Shown here in pieces: positions 37,245 through 45,767 of a DNA stretch of 64,000 nucleotides; position 1 is the first letter of the stretch; every line of letters begins with the position of its first letter. A model generated the notes under the pieces. The model made no database searches. It was not told the DNA's origin and saw only the letters and a list, made by a program, of their open reading frames with translations. The DNA is from an uncultured Prevotellaceae bacterium (GTDB lineage: Bacteria > Bacteroidota > Bacteroidia > Bacteroidales > Bacteroidaceae). The stretch is taken from positions 4,926 through 68,925 of the forward strand of contig CALCEL010000082.1 in assembly GCA_937900485.1 (NCBI GenBank), read 5' to 3'. Position numbers and translations under genes: made by a program.

Positions 37245-38264
37245 ATGAAAAAGGCACTGAAATACATCTTAGGCATATTTGCCATACTCATACTTTTGGC
37301 GGCATACGCAGCCTACTCTCTCTTGTCATCTCCGTTCGGAATAGCAGAGAAAGCTTATGTCTATATCGATGATGACGACGACATGGACTCAGTGTACAAG
37401 AAGGTGCGGGAGACTGGCGAGGTCAGCAACATGCTCGGATTCACAATCACATCAAAGATAAAAGCCACGGAGAAGCCAAAGACAGGTAAGTACGCCATCA
37501 CAGCCGGTGAGGACATGTTCACGTTTGCCAGACACATGCTCAACGGAATGCAGGAGCCTGTTCACCTCATCGTGCCGGAGGTACGCACGGTGAACGACAT
37601 GGCAGAGAGATTAGGCAAGTCGCTAATGCTGAGTTCAGAAGACCTGATGTCAGTACTCAACGACAGCACGTTCATGGACAGCCTCGGTTACAGCAAAGAG
37701 AACGTGCCGTGTCTGTTTGTGCCTAACACCTACGACGTCTACTGGGACATCAGCCCTAAAAACCTGGTGCTCAGACTGCACAAAGAGAAAGAGCGTTTCT
37801 GGACACAGGAGAGACAAGACAAGGCCAAGGCATGCGGATTCACCAAGGAGCAGGTGGTGACGTTGGCGTCCATAGTGGAGAGCGAGACAAGCTACAACCC
37901 GGAGAAAAGCAGGATCGCAGGTCTATACATCAACAGGCTTCGCACCGACATGCCGCTGCAAAGCGACCCGACAGTCATCTTCGCCCTTCAGGACTTCACG
38001 ATACGAAGAGTAAGCAAAGAACATCTCAAGGTCGAGTCACCTTACAACACGTACACGAACATAGGACTGCCTCCTGGACCTATACGCATCCCGTCGGTAA
38101 GAGGTATAGACGCTGTACTGAACTACGAGCACAATGACTATCTCTATATGTGTGCGAAGGAAGACTTCTCCGGAAGTCACAACTTCACGTCGAGCTACAA
38201 CGAGCATCTGAGCAACGCAAGGAAGTACCAGAGCGCGCTGAACACATTAGGAATTAAGAAATAA
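37245..38264 (+). CDS. mltG: Endolytic murein transglycosylase MltG (YceG-like)
   Basis: 339 residues from the ATG at 37245 (MKKALKYILGIFAILILL); an earlier in-frame ATG at 37206 lies upstream of the promoter box and is rejected. One N-terminal membrane helix, a LysM-like region, then the YceG domain. MltG cuts nascent glycan strands and sets their length at the inner membrane. The catalytic Glu belongs to LASIVESETSY (E212 and E214), and the family marks YINRL, LQSDPTVIFAL and SPYNTYTNIGLPPGPI follow. The next gene, ddh, starts 85 bp on. Confidence 0.93.
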   Translation: MKKALKYILGIFAILILLAAYAAYSLLSSPFGIAEKAYVYIDDDDDMDSVYKKVRETGEVSNMLGFTITSKIKATEKPKTGKYAITAGEDMFTFARHMLNGMQEPVHLIVPEVRTVNDMAERLGKSLMLSSEDLMSVLNDSTFMDSLGYSKENVPCLFVPNTYDVYWDISPKNLVLRLHKEKERFWTQERQDKAKACGFTKEQVVTLASIVESETSYNPEKSRIAGLYINRLRTDMPLQSDPTVIFALQDFTIRRVSKEHLKVESPYNTYTNIGLPPGPIRIPSVRGIDAVLNYEHNDYLYMCAKEDFSGSHNFTSSYNEHLSNARKYQSALNTLGIKK

Positions 38265-38349
38265 CAACATAACGGCTGAGCCGCTGACACAAGCCAGCAA
38301 AGACAAAGAGACGGTGAAAGCCTAAGAAACACAAACAAAAATCATAAGT

Positions 38350-39249
38350 ATGGAAAAAATTAAGGTAGCCATCATCGGTTATGGCAACATCGGTAAGTAT
38401 GCGTTAGAAGCAATACAAGCATCCAGTGACATCGAGTGTGTCGGCGTGGTACGCCGCAACGGAGCTGACAACGCTCCGGCAGAGCTCGCAGGCATCCCTG
38501 TCGTGAAGAACATCAGCGAGCTTAAGGACGTCAAGGTCGCCATACTGGCTACCCCAACACGTAAAGTTGAGGAATACGCAAAGCAGTGTCTCGCCCTCGG
38601 CATCAACACTGTTGACTCTTTCGACATCCATACTCAGATTGTTGACCTTCGCCGCTCACTCGACGCAGTGGCCAAGGCTAACAACGCAGTCAGCGTCATC
38701 TCAGCAGGTTGGGATCCAGGTTCAGACTCTATCGTCAGAACACTCATGGAGAGCCTTGCTCCAAAGGGTGTCTCATACACCAATTTCGGTCCTGGACGCT
38801 CAATGGGCCACTCAGTAGCCGTCCGCGCCATAGAAGGCGTGAGAGACGCACTCTCAATGACCATCCCTGTAGGAACAGGAATACACCGCCGCATGGTTTA
38901 TGTTGAGCTTGAGGACGGCGCTGACTTCAGGAAGGTGGAGGCAGCCATCAAGGCAGACCCTTACTTCGTCAACGACGAGACACACGTACAGCAGGTTAAG
39001 TGTGTCGATGACCTCAACGACGTAGGACATGGTGTGAACCTCGTACGCAAGGGTGTGAGCGGCAAGACACACAACCAGCTCTTCGAGTTCAACATGAAGA
39101 TTAACAACCCTGCTCTTACAGCACAAGTGCTTGTCAACGTGGCTCGCGCATCAGTGAAGCAGAAGCCGGGTGCTTACACCATGATTGAGATTCCTGTCAT
39201 CGACATGCTTTACGGAGACAGAGAGGAGCTTATCGGTCACCTCGTGTAA
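38350..39249 (+). CDS. ddh: meso-diaminopimelate dehydrogenase
   Basis: 299 residues. Ddh makes meso-DAP in one NADPH-dependent step from tetrahydrodipicolinate, serving both lysine and peptidoglycan. The Rossmann start is VAIIGYGNIGKYALEAIQ; later NTVDSFDIHTQI, SAGWDPGSDSIVRTLMES, GPGRSMGHSVAVRAIEGV and GTGIHRRMVYVELE are family motifs. It follows mltG, so two peptidoglycan genes sit together, and the MurE at 57943 carries the DAP-type motif. A clear terminator follows. Confidence 0.95.
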   Translation: MEKIKVAIIGYGNIGKYALEAIQASSDIECVGVVRRNGADNAPAELAGIPVVKNISELKDVKVAILATPTRKVEEYAKQCLALGINTVDSFDIHTQIVDLRRSLDAVAKANNAVSVISAGWDPGSDSIVRTLMESLAPKGVSYTNFGPGRSMGHSVAVRAIEGVRDALSMTIPVGTGIHRRMVYVELEDGADFRKVEAAIKADPYFVNDETHVQQVKCVDDLNDVGHGVNLVRKGVSGKTHNQLFEFNMKINNPALTAQVLVNVARASVKQKPGAYTMIEIPVIDMLYGDREELIGHLV

Positions 39250-39282
39250 GACTGTCATAATTAAAACACTTAACAATAGAAT

Positions 39283-39330
39283 AAGACGTTTGATTTTGGC
39301 GTACGCCATAGTCAAACGTCTTTCTTTATT
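39283..39330 (+). terminator. Terminator of ddh
   Basis: Eleven-bp perfect stem AAGACGTTTGA/TCAAACGTCTT, with the palindrome GGCGTACGCC in the loop, then a T-rich tail. Confidence 0.8.
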
Positions 39331-39497
39331 CGGCTGTCATTACTGAGTGAGTCAGTGAATGCCAACAGACATTCGCAAAGACAATCATAAAACGCGTGAG
39401 ACAAAGCGAAGAAACACTTACATGTTAATATTATTGCTGTCAGCTAAACGTATAAGCTTATATTACTGACCATATACCGGCTGTCCGAAGAAATGCG

Positions 39498-39590
39498 TAC
39501 CTTTGTTCATGTTATTGAAGTTTTATTGCAAAAACAAAGGTAACAATTTGGGCTGACTCCACAATTAGGAAATCAGCCCTTTCTTTTTTC
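39498..39590 (+). ncRNA. Candidate small RNA between ddh and the MBOAT gene
   Basis: A TACCTTTG -7 box (39498-39505) is followed 45 bp later by a hairpin GGGCTGA/TCAGCCC (39550-39556 with 39573-39579) and a T-rich run (39580-39590), in a spacer without an ORF that lies beyond the ddh terminator. The transcript would be about 75-80 nt. A second TACCTTTG faces the other way at 39542-39535, so TACCTTTGT/ACAAAGGTA also form a 9-bp inverted repeat. No -33 box was found. The hairpin might otherwise be a bidirectional terminator for the MBOAT gene. The other 190 bp of the spacer (39331-39497) holds nothing else. Confidence 0.3.
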
Positions 39591-39634
39591 TTATTAAAAC
39601 TTTTAGCGGACAGTAATATTTAACATTCTGACTG

Positions 39635-41203
39635 TCAAAACTGGAAGTATATAAACGGTTGCACGTCACTACTCTTTACCTGTATCACCACCCATATCGC
39701 CAACACGAGGAGAAGAGAAAGTACAGGCACCGGGAGGTAGCTCATGGACTTGCGCATGTCGTTCTGCCATGACGACGGAGCGAAATGGAATACATAACCG
39801 ATGAGCATAAGTATCGCCACGCCATTATATGACTGCAACCACTGCTCGAAGATATTGATGTCGAACATAGTGAAAATCTGTGAGAACACGTCCTTAACGA
39901 CTTGAAAGGACTGAGCGCGGAACAGCACCCATGTTGCGGCCACGAGGTGGAACGTCAAGACACCAGACAAAGGCAACAGGACTGTTTTCTCCCACATTCC
40001 CGGTGTCTCACCCTTCTTACCGAGAAAAGTGAGAGGAGACAGTGAGCGGACATTAGACCACAGCTTGTCAAGACAGAGGAAGAGTCCATGCAGGCCTCCC
40101 CAGAGGATGAAGTTCAGCGACGCCCCATGCCACAGTCCACCAAGAAGCATGGTGAGCATCAGGTTGACGTACTGACGTATCTTACCATGTCGGTTACCAC
40201 CGAGTGAGATATAAAGATAGTCTTTAAGCCATGACGACAAGCTGATGTGCCATCGTCTCCAGAACTCTGTTATTGACTTACTCTTGTACGGTGCGTCGAA
40301 GTTCTTAGGAAACTCGAATCCAAGCAACATAGCCAGACCAATGGCCATGTCCGAGTAGCCAGAGAAGTCGCAGTATATCTGTAATGTGTATCCATAGACG
40401 GCTAGCAGATTCTCCACACCACTATATAAGGTAGGAGTATCGAACACGCGCTCCACAAAGTTGACGCTGATGTAGTCAGATATCACCGCCTTCTTGAACA
40501 GACCCGTAATGATGAGATACACGCCGCCACCAATCATCTCGTTGGTGACATTAAGCGGGCGTCTGATTTGTGGTATGAAATCAGCCGCTCTGACAATAGG
40601 ACCAGCTACAAGTTGCGGGAAGAAACTGACATAGAAGGCATAGTCGAGGAGACTGTCGAGCGGACGTATACGTCGGCGGTAGATATCGATGGTATATGAC
40701 AGGGACTGGAAAGTGAAGAAGCTGACACCCACCGGCAGGAAGATGTCGAGTTCCGTCCATCTCATGTTGACGTTGTCAATCTGTGAGGCAGCCTCACAGA
40801 ATATCCTTCCGAAGAAGTTAGTATACTTGAAGTAGCACAACAGTCCGAGGTCGATAAGCAGGGACAAAGCCACGAGACACTTAGCTCCCGTTGCGCCGTC
40901 ACTTTTCTTGTCACCACTCTCGTCGTCAGAGCCTCTCATCTTCCCTATTTTCTTACCGATAAGGAAGTCAGACACCGTGACGAGAGCGAGAAGTCCAAAG
41001 TACAGCCCGCTGCTCTTATAATAGAAATAATAAGAGAACAGCGTGACGAACAAAATACGCATCGTGTACGTCCTCTGAAGCAGCATATACACCAGTGATA
41101 CGCCGAGAAAGAGAAACAGGAACAGTCCAGACGAGAATATCATCGGACTCTGCGGGTTATAGGAAAGAACCTCCCAAAGGCGGTTCACATCAATGTCAAA
41201 CAC
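39635..41203 (-). CDS. MBOAT-family membrane O-acyltransferase
   Basis: 522 residues from a GTG at 41203 (FDIDVNRLWEVLSYNPQSPM follows); no nearer ATG keeps the N-terminal part, so a GTG start is likely. About ten to twelve membrane helices. Family marks are SYTIDIYRR, YCDFSGYSDMAIGLAMLLGF, FWRRWHISLSSWLKDYLYI and GGLWHGASLNFILWGGLHG, the last with the catalytic His. AlgI/DltB/PatA-type MBOATs move acetyl or acyl groups across the membrane to a partner protein. The two upstream SGNH proteins are the expected partners, so the set probably O-acetylates a glycan or peptidoglycan. Confidence 0.93.
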   Translation of the reverse strand: MFDIDVNRLWEVLSYNPQSPMIFSSGLFLFLFLGVSLVYMLLQRTYTMRILFVTLFSYYFYYKSSGLYFGLLALVTVSDFLIGKKIGKMRGSDDESGDKKSDGATGAKCLVALSLLIDLGLLCYFKYTNFFGRIFCEAASQIDNVNMRWTELDIFLPVGVSFFTFQSLSYTIDIYRRRIRPLDSLLDYAFYVSFFPQLVAGPIVRAADFIPQIRRPLNVTNEMIGGGVYLIITGLFKKAVISDYISVNFVERVFDTPTLYSGVENLLAVYGYTLQIYCDFSGYSDMAIGLAMLLGFEFPKNFDAPYKSKSITEFWRRWHISLSSWLKDYLYISLGGNRHGKIRQYVNLMLTMLLGGLWHGASLNFILWGGLHGLFLCLDKLWSNVRSLSPLTFLGKKGETPGMWEKTVLLPLSGVLTFHLVAATWVLFRAQSFQVVKDVFSQIFTMFDINIFEQWLQSYNGVAILMLIGYVFHFAPSSWQNDMRKSMSYLPVPVLSLLLVLAIWVVIQVKSSDVQPFIYFQF

Positions 41204-41300
41204 TTTAGAACTTTGTTATAATATTGTTTAATCTTGTAATCATCATCGTACAGACATGAGCGACACCTCGTCATGTGCAAGCGGTCATGTGTCCGACGCC

Positions 41301-42110
41301 TCATCTGGCGATTCTCTGCCAGTAATCCTTAATCACAGCCTCAGCCAGCATGGTTCCCATAAGGGTATATCCGTTGACCGTATAGTGAATCTGGTCTGTG
41401 TTCATCAGTCCAGCCTCCAGCCAGTTGGAGCTGGCGCATAACTCGCCACCCGCTATGTCGAATAAGTTCCACACTGCTATATGGTTTTTCTTACCGAACT
41501 CCACGATGGTGTTAGCCACCAACCTCGTGTTCTCATTACGTGTATGGGTATAAGTGTATCTCCTGCGTCCGCGGCGTCGATAGGAACCGGCACGCTTGGC
41601 GAGGTAGGAGCCTGGAGGGGTTGTCAGCAGACATCGGACACCCGGGCACTTGCTCTCGATGGACGCCACGAGCTTCAGCAAGTCTTCCGCATGCTGTGTG
41701 GCGTTGTATGAAGGAGCGTGGCTCTCATTAGTGCCGAAGCTGATGATTACGAGGTCAGGCTTGGCAGCCTCGATACGCGTGAGCATGTCGTACTCATAGA
41801 AACGTGACGCGCATGCTCCGTTGATGCCGAGGAACGACCATCTCATGTGCGGCAGAGCAGTACGAAGCGCCGCCTCCACAGCGTTCGGGAAGTACTTGCC
41901 CTTGACGTGTGAGTCACCGATATGCATAATCGTAATTCCCGGAGAGTCTACGGCGAGTGCTAAGGCTGAGTCGAGGTACTCACCATCAGTCAGAACGTTC
42001 TTGCCCACATGCTTGAATGAGGCAGGAAATGACGTCCACCGCTGGGCTTGACACGTCAGACACATCATAATCGCCAGAAGCAAAGAGCACACCCTATTTT
42101 CTCTTGTCAT
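41301..42110 (-). CDS. Secreted SGNH/GDSL-family esterase or acyltransferase
   Basis: 269 residues from the ATG at 42110, chosen because AAGGA lies a few bases upstream and a signal peptide (ENRVCSLLLAIMMCLTCQAQ) follows; an ATG at 42125 is possible. SGNH blocks are seen: ITIMHIGDSHVKG (Ser), NGACASRFYEY (Gly), ISFGTNESHA (Asn) and TDQIHYTVNGY (Asp-His). The start overlaps the previous gene's stop by 17 nt, indicating coupled translation. With the MBOAT gene next, transfer or removal of acetyl groups on an extracytoplasmic glycan is likely. Confidence 0.85.
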   Translation of the reverse strand: MTRENRVCSLLLAIMMCLTCQAQRWTSFPASFKHVGKNVLTDGEYLDSALALAVDSPGITIMHIGDSHVKGKYFPNAVEAALRTALPHMRWSFLGINGACASRFYEYDMLTRIEAAKPDLVIISFGTNESHAPSYNATQHAEDLLKLVASIESKCPGVRCLLTTPPGSYLAKRAGSYRRRGRRRYTYTHTRNENTRLVANTIVEFGKKNHIAVWNLFDIAGGELCASSNWLEAGLMNTDQIHYTVNGYTLMGTMLAEAVIKDYWQRIAR

Positions 42111-43626
42111 AATTATCCTTTCCATTTAATAAAACATCATATAGAATCTTAGCCAGCTTACGTCCGCCGGCGAAGTTGATATGCGTATAGTCGAGGTTGG
42201 CCTGCTTGTGGCTCACCATCTGAACCATACTGCCGTCACCTCCCATAGCCTCGTAGAGATTCCAGAACGCCACCTTGTTGTCCGCCGCCATCTTTCTCTG
42301 GTATGATATCAGCTCTCTGATACCAGCCATGGTGCGCATATTGCCTGAAGCGTCTTTCTCTTCCCTGTCACCGACGCCGACGACGAGTATACTGGCTCCC
42401 GGGTTATGCTGTTTGAGGTGCTGTATCGCCGTCCCCATACGTTTGGTGTATCCACTGTAGTTACGTTGTTTGCTGTTAGCGACATTGAGACCGAAGTGTA
42501 CGATGATGAGGTCGTACGGACGTACCCTGTTGAAGTCCGTGAGCGTGGACTGCGGTATGTCCGCCAGATACCATCCGTTGCTGGCTCTCATGCTGAAGTT
42601 ATCGAGTATCACGCCCTTGTCGCCCTCGAGCGCCACGCCATAGAAACGTGAGGCGTTACCATTGTGAGCCACGATGCTGAACCTTCCTATGCGTCCTCTC
42701 AGCGTCTTGGTGACCAGCGAGCCGGACGACTGATCGGCCATGGTCTCACGCACCTCATGGGTGACGTTCATCGTGTCATACGGTATCTCATTGCCCAATG
42801 AGTCCACTCCACCGCCTGATACGACCTGTTCGGTGACATAACGCACTTCCTCATAGGTCTCAAGGGCTGCTCCGTTGAGATAGACATTACGTAACTCCTG
42901 TCCGTTTATAGAGGCTGACAGCTCCAGGCCATTGCCAGGTGTGAAATAGACCGTTGCTGCGCTCACCGTGTCAAGGTGAGTGCCGAACTTACTGCCCTTC
43001 ATCTCAAGCGAAGCCTGTGACGAAGGAATGAAATAGCGTCCGTTGATACCTTGCAGAGAGCGGTTGAACTTCTTGCTCTTCACGTCGTTCGCATTATGGT
43101 CCATCCATCCCTTGGACTTTGTCCATACTGTCTTTCTGAAGCCCGACGTGATGTTGTATATATCAACGAAGCCCACGCCGCAGCCGCCGAAGCGTGTCTG
43201 CAACATGTCACGCAGATTTTCAGTGAGTATGTCACCCTCGATATAAGAGTCACCGTAGTACGCTATACGTACCACGCGCTGACCAGCATGGGACAATGCC
43301 TCATAAAACTTATCCATCTCACGAGAGTCACTCACCGAGAAATCCTCGATACCCACCATTCCCTCTGGTATGGAGTCGATATACACAGGCTTCTCGACTT
43401 TGACAGCAGCAGAGTCGAACTTGACAACCTCTATACCTTGTTCCTTGTCAGCCAACACCTCAGCCACAATGTTACCCTCGTCATCGAGTGACTGAACGTC
43501 ACTCAGCAGATTCACTCGTCTTAAGTCTTTTCCTCCCACAGTGATACGCGGAAGAAAGAACATCCCCATGAGCACAACGACAGCGATAAGCGTTATGACA
43601 AATGGTTTCCAGATGTTATTATTCAT
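42094..43626 (-). CDS. Membrane-anchored SGNH-family protein, larger paralogue
   Basis: 510 residues. One N-terminal signal-anchor (WKPFVITLIAVVVLMGMFF), then a long extracytoplasmic part. SGNH blocks are spread apart: IAYYGDSYIEGD (Ser, about residue 127), HFGLNVANSKQ (Asn) and LDYTHINFAGG (Asp-His). A beta-rich insertion of about 200 residues lies between the first two, a layout like AlgX/AlgJ-type acetyltransferases. Its start overlaps the stop of the 7TM-HD gene (ATGA) and its end overlaps the next SGNH gene, so the operon is tightly coupled. Confidence 0.85.
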   Translation of the reverse strand: MNNNIWKPFVITLIAVVVLMGMFFLPRITVGGKDLRRVNLLSDVQSLDDEGNIVAEVLADKEQGIEVVKFDSAAVKVEKPVYIDSIPEGMVGIEDFSVSDSREMDKFYEALSHAGQRVVRIAYYGDSYIEGDILTENLRDMLQTRFGGCGVGFVDIYNITSGFRKTVWTKSKGWMDHNANDVKSKKFNRSLQGINGRYFIPSSQASLEMKGSKFGTHLDTVSAATVYFTPGNGLELSASINGQELRNVYLNGAALETYEEVRYVTEQVVSGGGVDSLGNEIPYDTMNVTHEVRETMADQSSGSLVTKTLRGRIGRFSIVAHNGNASRFYGVALEGDKGVILDNFSMRASNGWYLADIPQSTLTDFNRVRPYDLIIVHFGLNVANSKQRNYSGYTKRMGTAIQHLKQHNPGASILVVGVGDREEKDASGNMRTMAGIRELISYQRKMAADNKVAFWNLYEAMGGDGSMVQMVSHKQANLDYTHINFAGGRKLAKILYDVLLNGKDNYDKRK

Positions 43627-45680
43627 TGCTTATTGTTTAGTTCCGGATATGAAATACGTGTATGATATACAATCTTAAGCTTTTCCTTAAATACCTCTTT
43701 AGCTGCGGCGATGTCCTTGAACGTGATGTCACACTCACTGAAGTATCCCTCCTGCATTTGTCCGTCGATAATCTTATCGACAAGAGTGCTTATGGATTCC
43801 TCTGTGTATTCCGACAGACTGCGAGAGGCAGCCTCCACAGCATCCGCCATCATGAGTATGGCTTCCTCCTTACTGCTCGGGTTAGGTCCCGGATAGCTGA
43901 ACAGCGACTCGTCAGGCTCCTCGCCGTGATGCAGGTTCTTCCACATGATGTAGAAGTATTTTGTCTTGCCGTTACCATGGTGAGTCATGATAAATCTCTT
44001 AATCTGGGCTGGCAGATTGTTCTTATCAGCCAGCGACAGTCCGTTGGTCACATGCTCGATAATGACCTCAGCGCTTCGCTCCGGTGTGAGATGTGAATGT
44101 GGGCTGATACCTTTCTGGTTCTCCGTGAAGAACACGGGACGCTCCAGCTTACCTATATCATGATAGAGTGCTCCCGTCCTCACAAGCTGAGATCGGGCAC
44201 CTATCTTCTTGGCGACCTCAGCCGACAGGTTAGCCACTTGCATGGAGTGTTGGAACGTTCCTGGAGCAATCTCCGACATACGCTGGAGTAACGGGTTGCT
44301 GATGTTGGACAGTTCGACAAGCGTGACATCGGAGATGAATCCGAAGACCTTCTCAAAGACATATAACAACGGATAGGTGAACAATAAGAGAACGCCATTG
44401 ACAATCATGTATATATAATAGCTCCTGTCAAAACGTATCTCGTCATTCTGTATCAATACGAAAGAAGTATGTATGACGATATATGTCAGCGTGATGACCA
44501 ACGCCGTACGTATAATCTGTGAACGCTGTGACAGCTCACGAAGCGTCTGAATCACAACCATACCTGTGGTGAGCTGAAGTATCAAGAACTCATAAGGCTC
44601 ACGCAGGAAACTGGATATAATCATCACCGTGGCACAGTGGAACATAAAGGCCGTTCGGCTATCCATGAACACTCGTATGAATATCGGCACCATACAACAC
44701 GGCAAAATCATCACATGGTAGAAGTTGTGAGACATCATCGAGGCAGCCACGCTGCAGAAGAAGTCCATCAGTCCGAAAAGCAGCAGTCCAGTGCCAATCT
44801 TGTCAAAGTAGTCCGATCTGAACAGGTTGAGGTAGCTAAGCAGAATGAGACAGATGAAAAGAACATAAACCATCTGACCTATTATCTTCAGACGTATCAG
44901 ACCGTCACCCTTTGAGTGTTTCGTAGACTCTCTCACCAGTGACTCGATAATGGCTGCTTTCTTCTCATCCACTATCTCTCCACGGTCGATAATCTTTTGA
45001 CCGCTCTGCACCATACCACTGGCACCTGATATCGTGGACAGCATGTCGTCAAGCTCCGCCTTAGACTTTTCCTTATCAAACTTGATGTTTGGCATGATGA
45101 GGTCACTGATATTAAAATGCTGTAATATCAGACGTGAGTAACGCGCAGTATCACCAAACATAATATACTCATATGCGGTACGCTGTGTGAACAGCCTCTT
45201 GGTAACCACATTTCTCGACGTGCGATCCTCCACAACCTTAATCGTGTACTTACCGTCCTTAAGCAGGCTGTCGTACTCCTCCATGGATATTACACCTCGT
45301 GAGTACACAGTGTCAAGCTGTTGGGTTATATATTTGATGTAGAGAAAGGCGTTAGGTCCGTTCCATTCCTTGACGTTACTATTGAGAAACTTCTTTCTCA
45401 TAGCGTCGCGCACACTCGTGTCGACACGGTAGTATGGCTGGAACTCTTGTCGTATGCTGTCTCTCTCATGCTGCATCACAGAGTCACTTTTCAGTATGGC
45501 GAAGGTATATGGAGCAATGAGTTGCTTGTTAATCCACGGATATCCAACCTCATAGGAATAACCGAGAGTCTCGCTCTTCGGCATGAAGTACACTATGATG
45601 AGAGTAGAAAGCACAACAAGCAGACCTTTGAAAATCTGCTTGCCGTAAACCTTACGTTTCACCTGTTTATTTTCTTTCAT
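43623..45680 (-). CDS. 7TM receptor with HD phosphodiesterase domain (PgpH-like)
   Basis: 685 residues. An N-terminal helix precedes an extracytoplasmic 7TMR-HD sensor region (about 45-265), then about seven membrane helices, then an HDIG-type HD domain: GTFQHSMQVANLSAEVAKKI, ALYHDIGKLERPVFFTEN, IMTHHGNGKTKY, and EEAILMMADAVEAASRSL. In Firmicutes the family (PgpH) hydrolyses c-di-AMP, which tracks osmotic and wall stress. Metal ligands (HD pair and downstream His/Asp) are present. It is the first gene of an operon with two SGNH genes and an MBOAT gene, a link between second-messenger turnover and envelope acylation that is inferred from position. Confidence 0.9.
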   Translation of the reverse strand: MKENKQVKRKVYGKQIFKGLLVVLSTLIIVYFMPKSETLGYSYEVGYPWINKQLIAPYTFAILKSDSVMQHERDSIRQEFQPYYRVDTSVRDAMRKKFLNSNVKEWNGPNAFLYIKYITQQLDTVYSRGVISMEEYDSLLKDGKYTIKVVEDRTSRNVVTKRLFTQRTAYEYIMFGDTARYSRLILQHFNISDLIMPNIKFDKEKSKAELDDMLSTISGASGMVQSGQKIIDRGEIVDEKKAAIIESLVRESTKHSKGDGLIRLKIIGQMVYVLFICLILLSYLNLFRSDYFDKIGTGLLLFGLMDFFCSVAASMMSHNFYHVMILPCCMVPIFIRVFMDSRTAFMFHCATVMIISSFLREPYEFLILQLTTGMVVIQTLRELSQRSQIIRTALVITLTYIVIHTSFVLIQNDEIRFDRSYYIYMIVNGVLLLFTYPLLYVFEKVFGFISDVTLVELSNISNPLLQRMSEIAPGTFQHSMQVANLSAEVAKKIGARSQLVRTGALYHDIGKLERPVFFTENQKGISPHSHLTPERSAEVIIEHVTNGLSLADKNNLPAQIKRFIMTHHGNGKTKYFYIMWKNLHHGEEPDESLFSYPGPNPSSKEEAILMMADAVEAASRSLSEYTEESISTLVDKIIDGQMQEGYFSECDITFKDIAAAKEVFKEKLKIVYHTRISYPELNNKQ

Positions 45681-45767
45681 ATATAATAGGTATTCTACGT
45701 TTTCACACCTACTGACACGACAGACACGTCATGTCATAAACACCAGACGACCTGCCACCAGATGATA

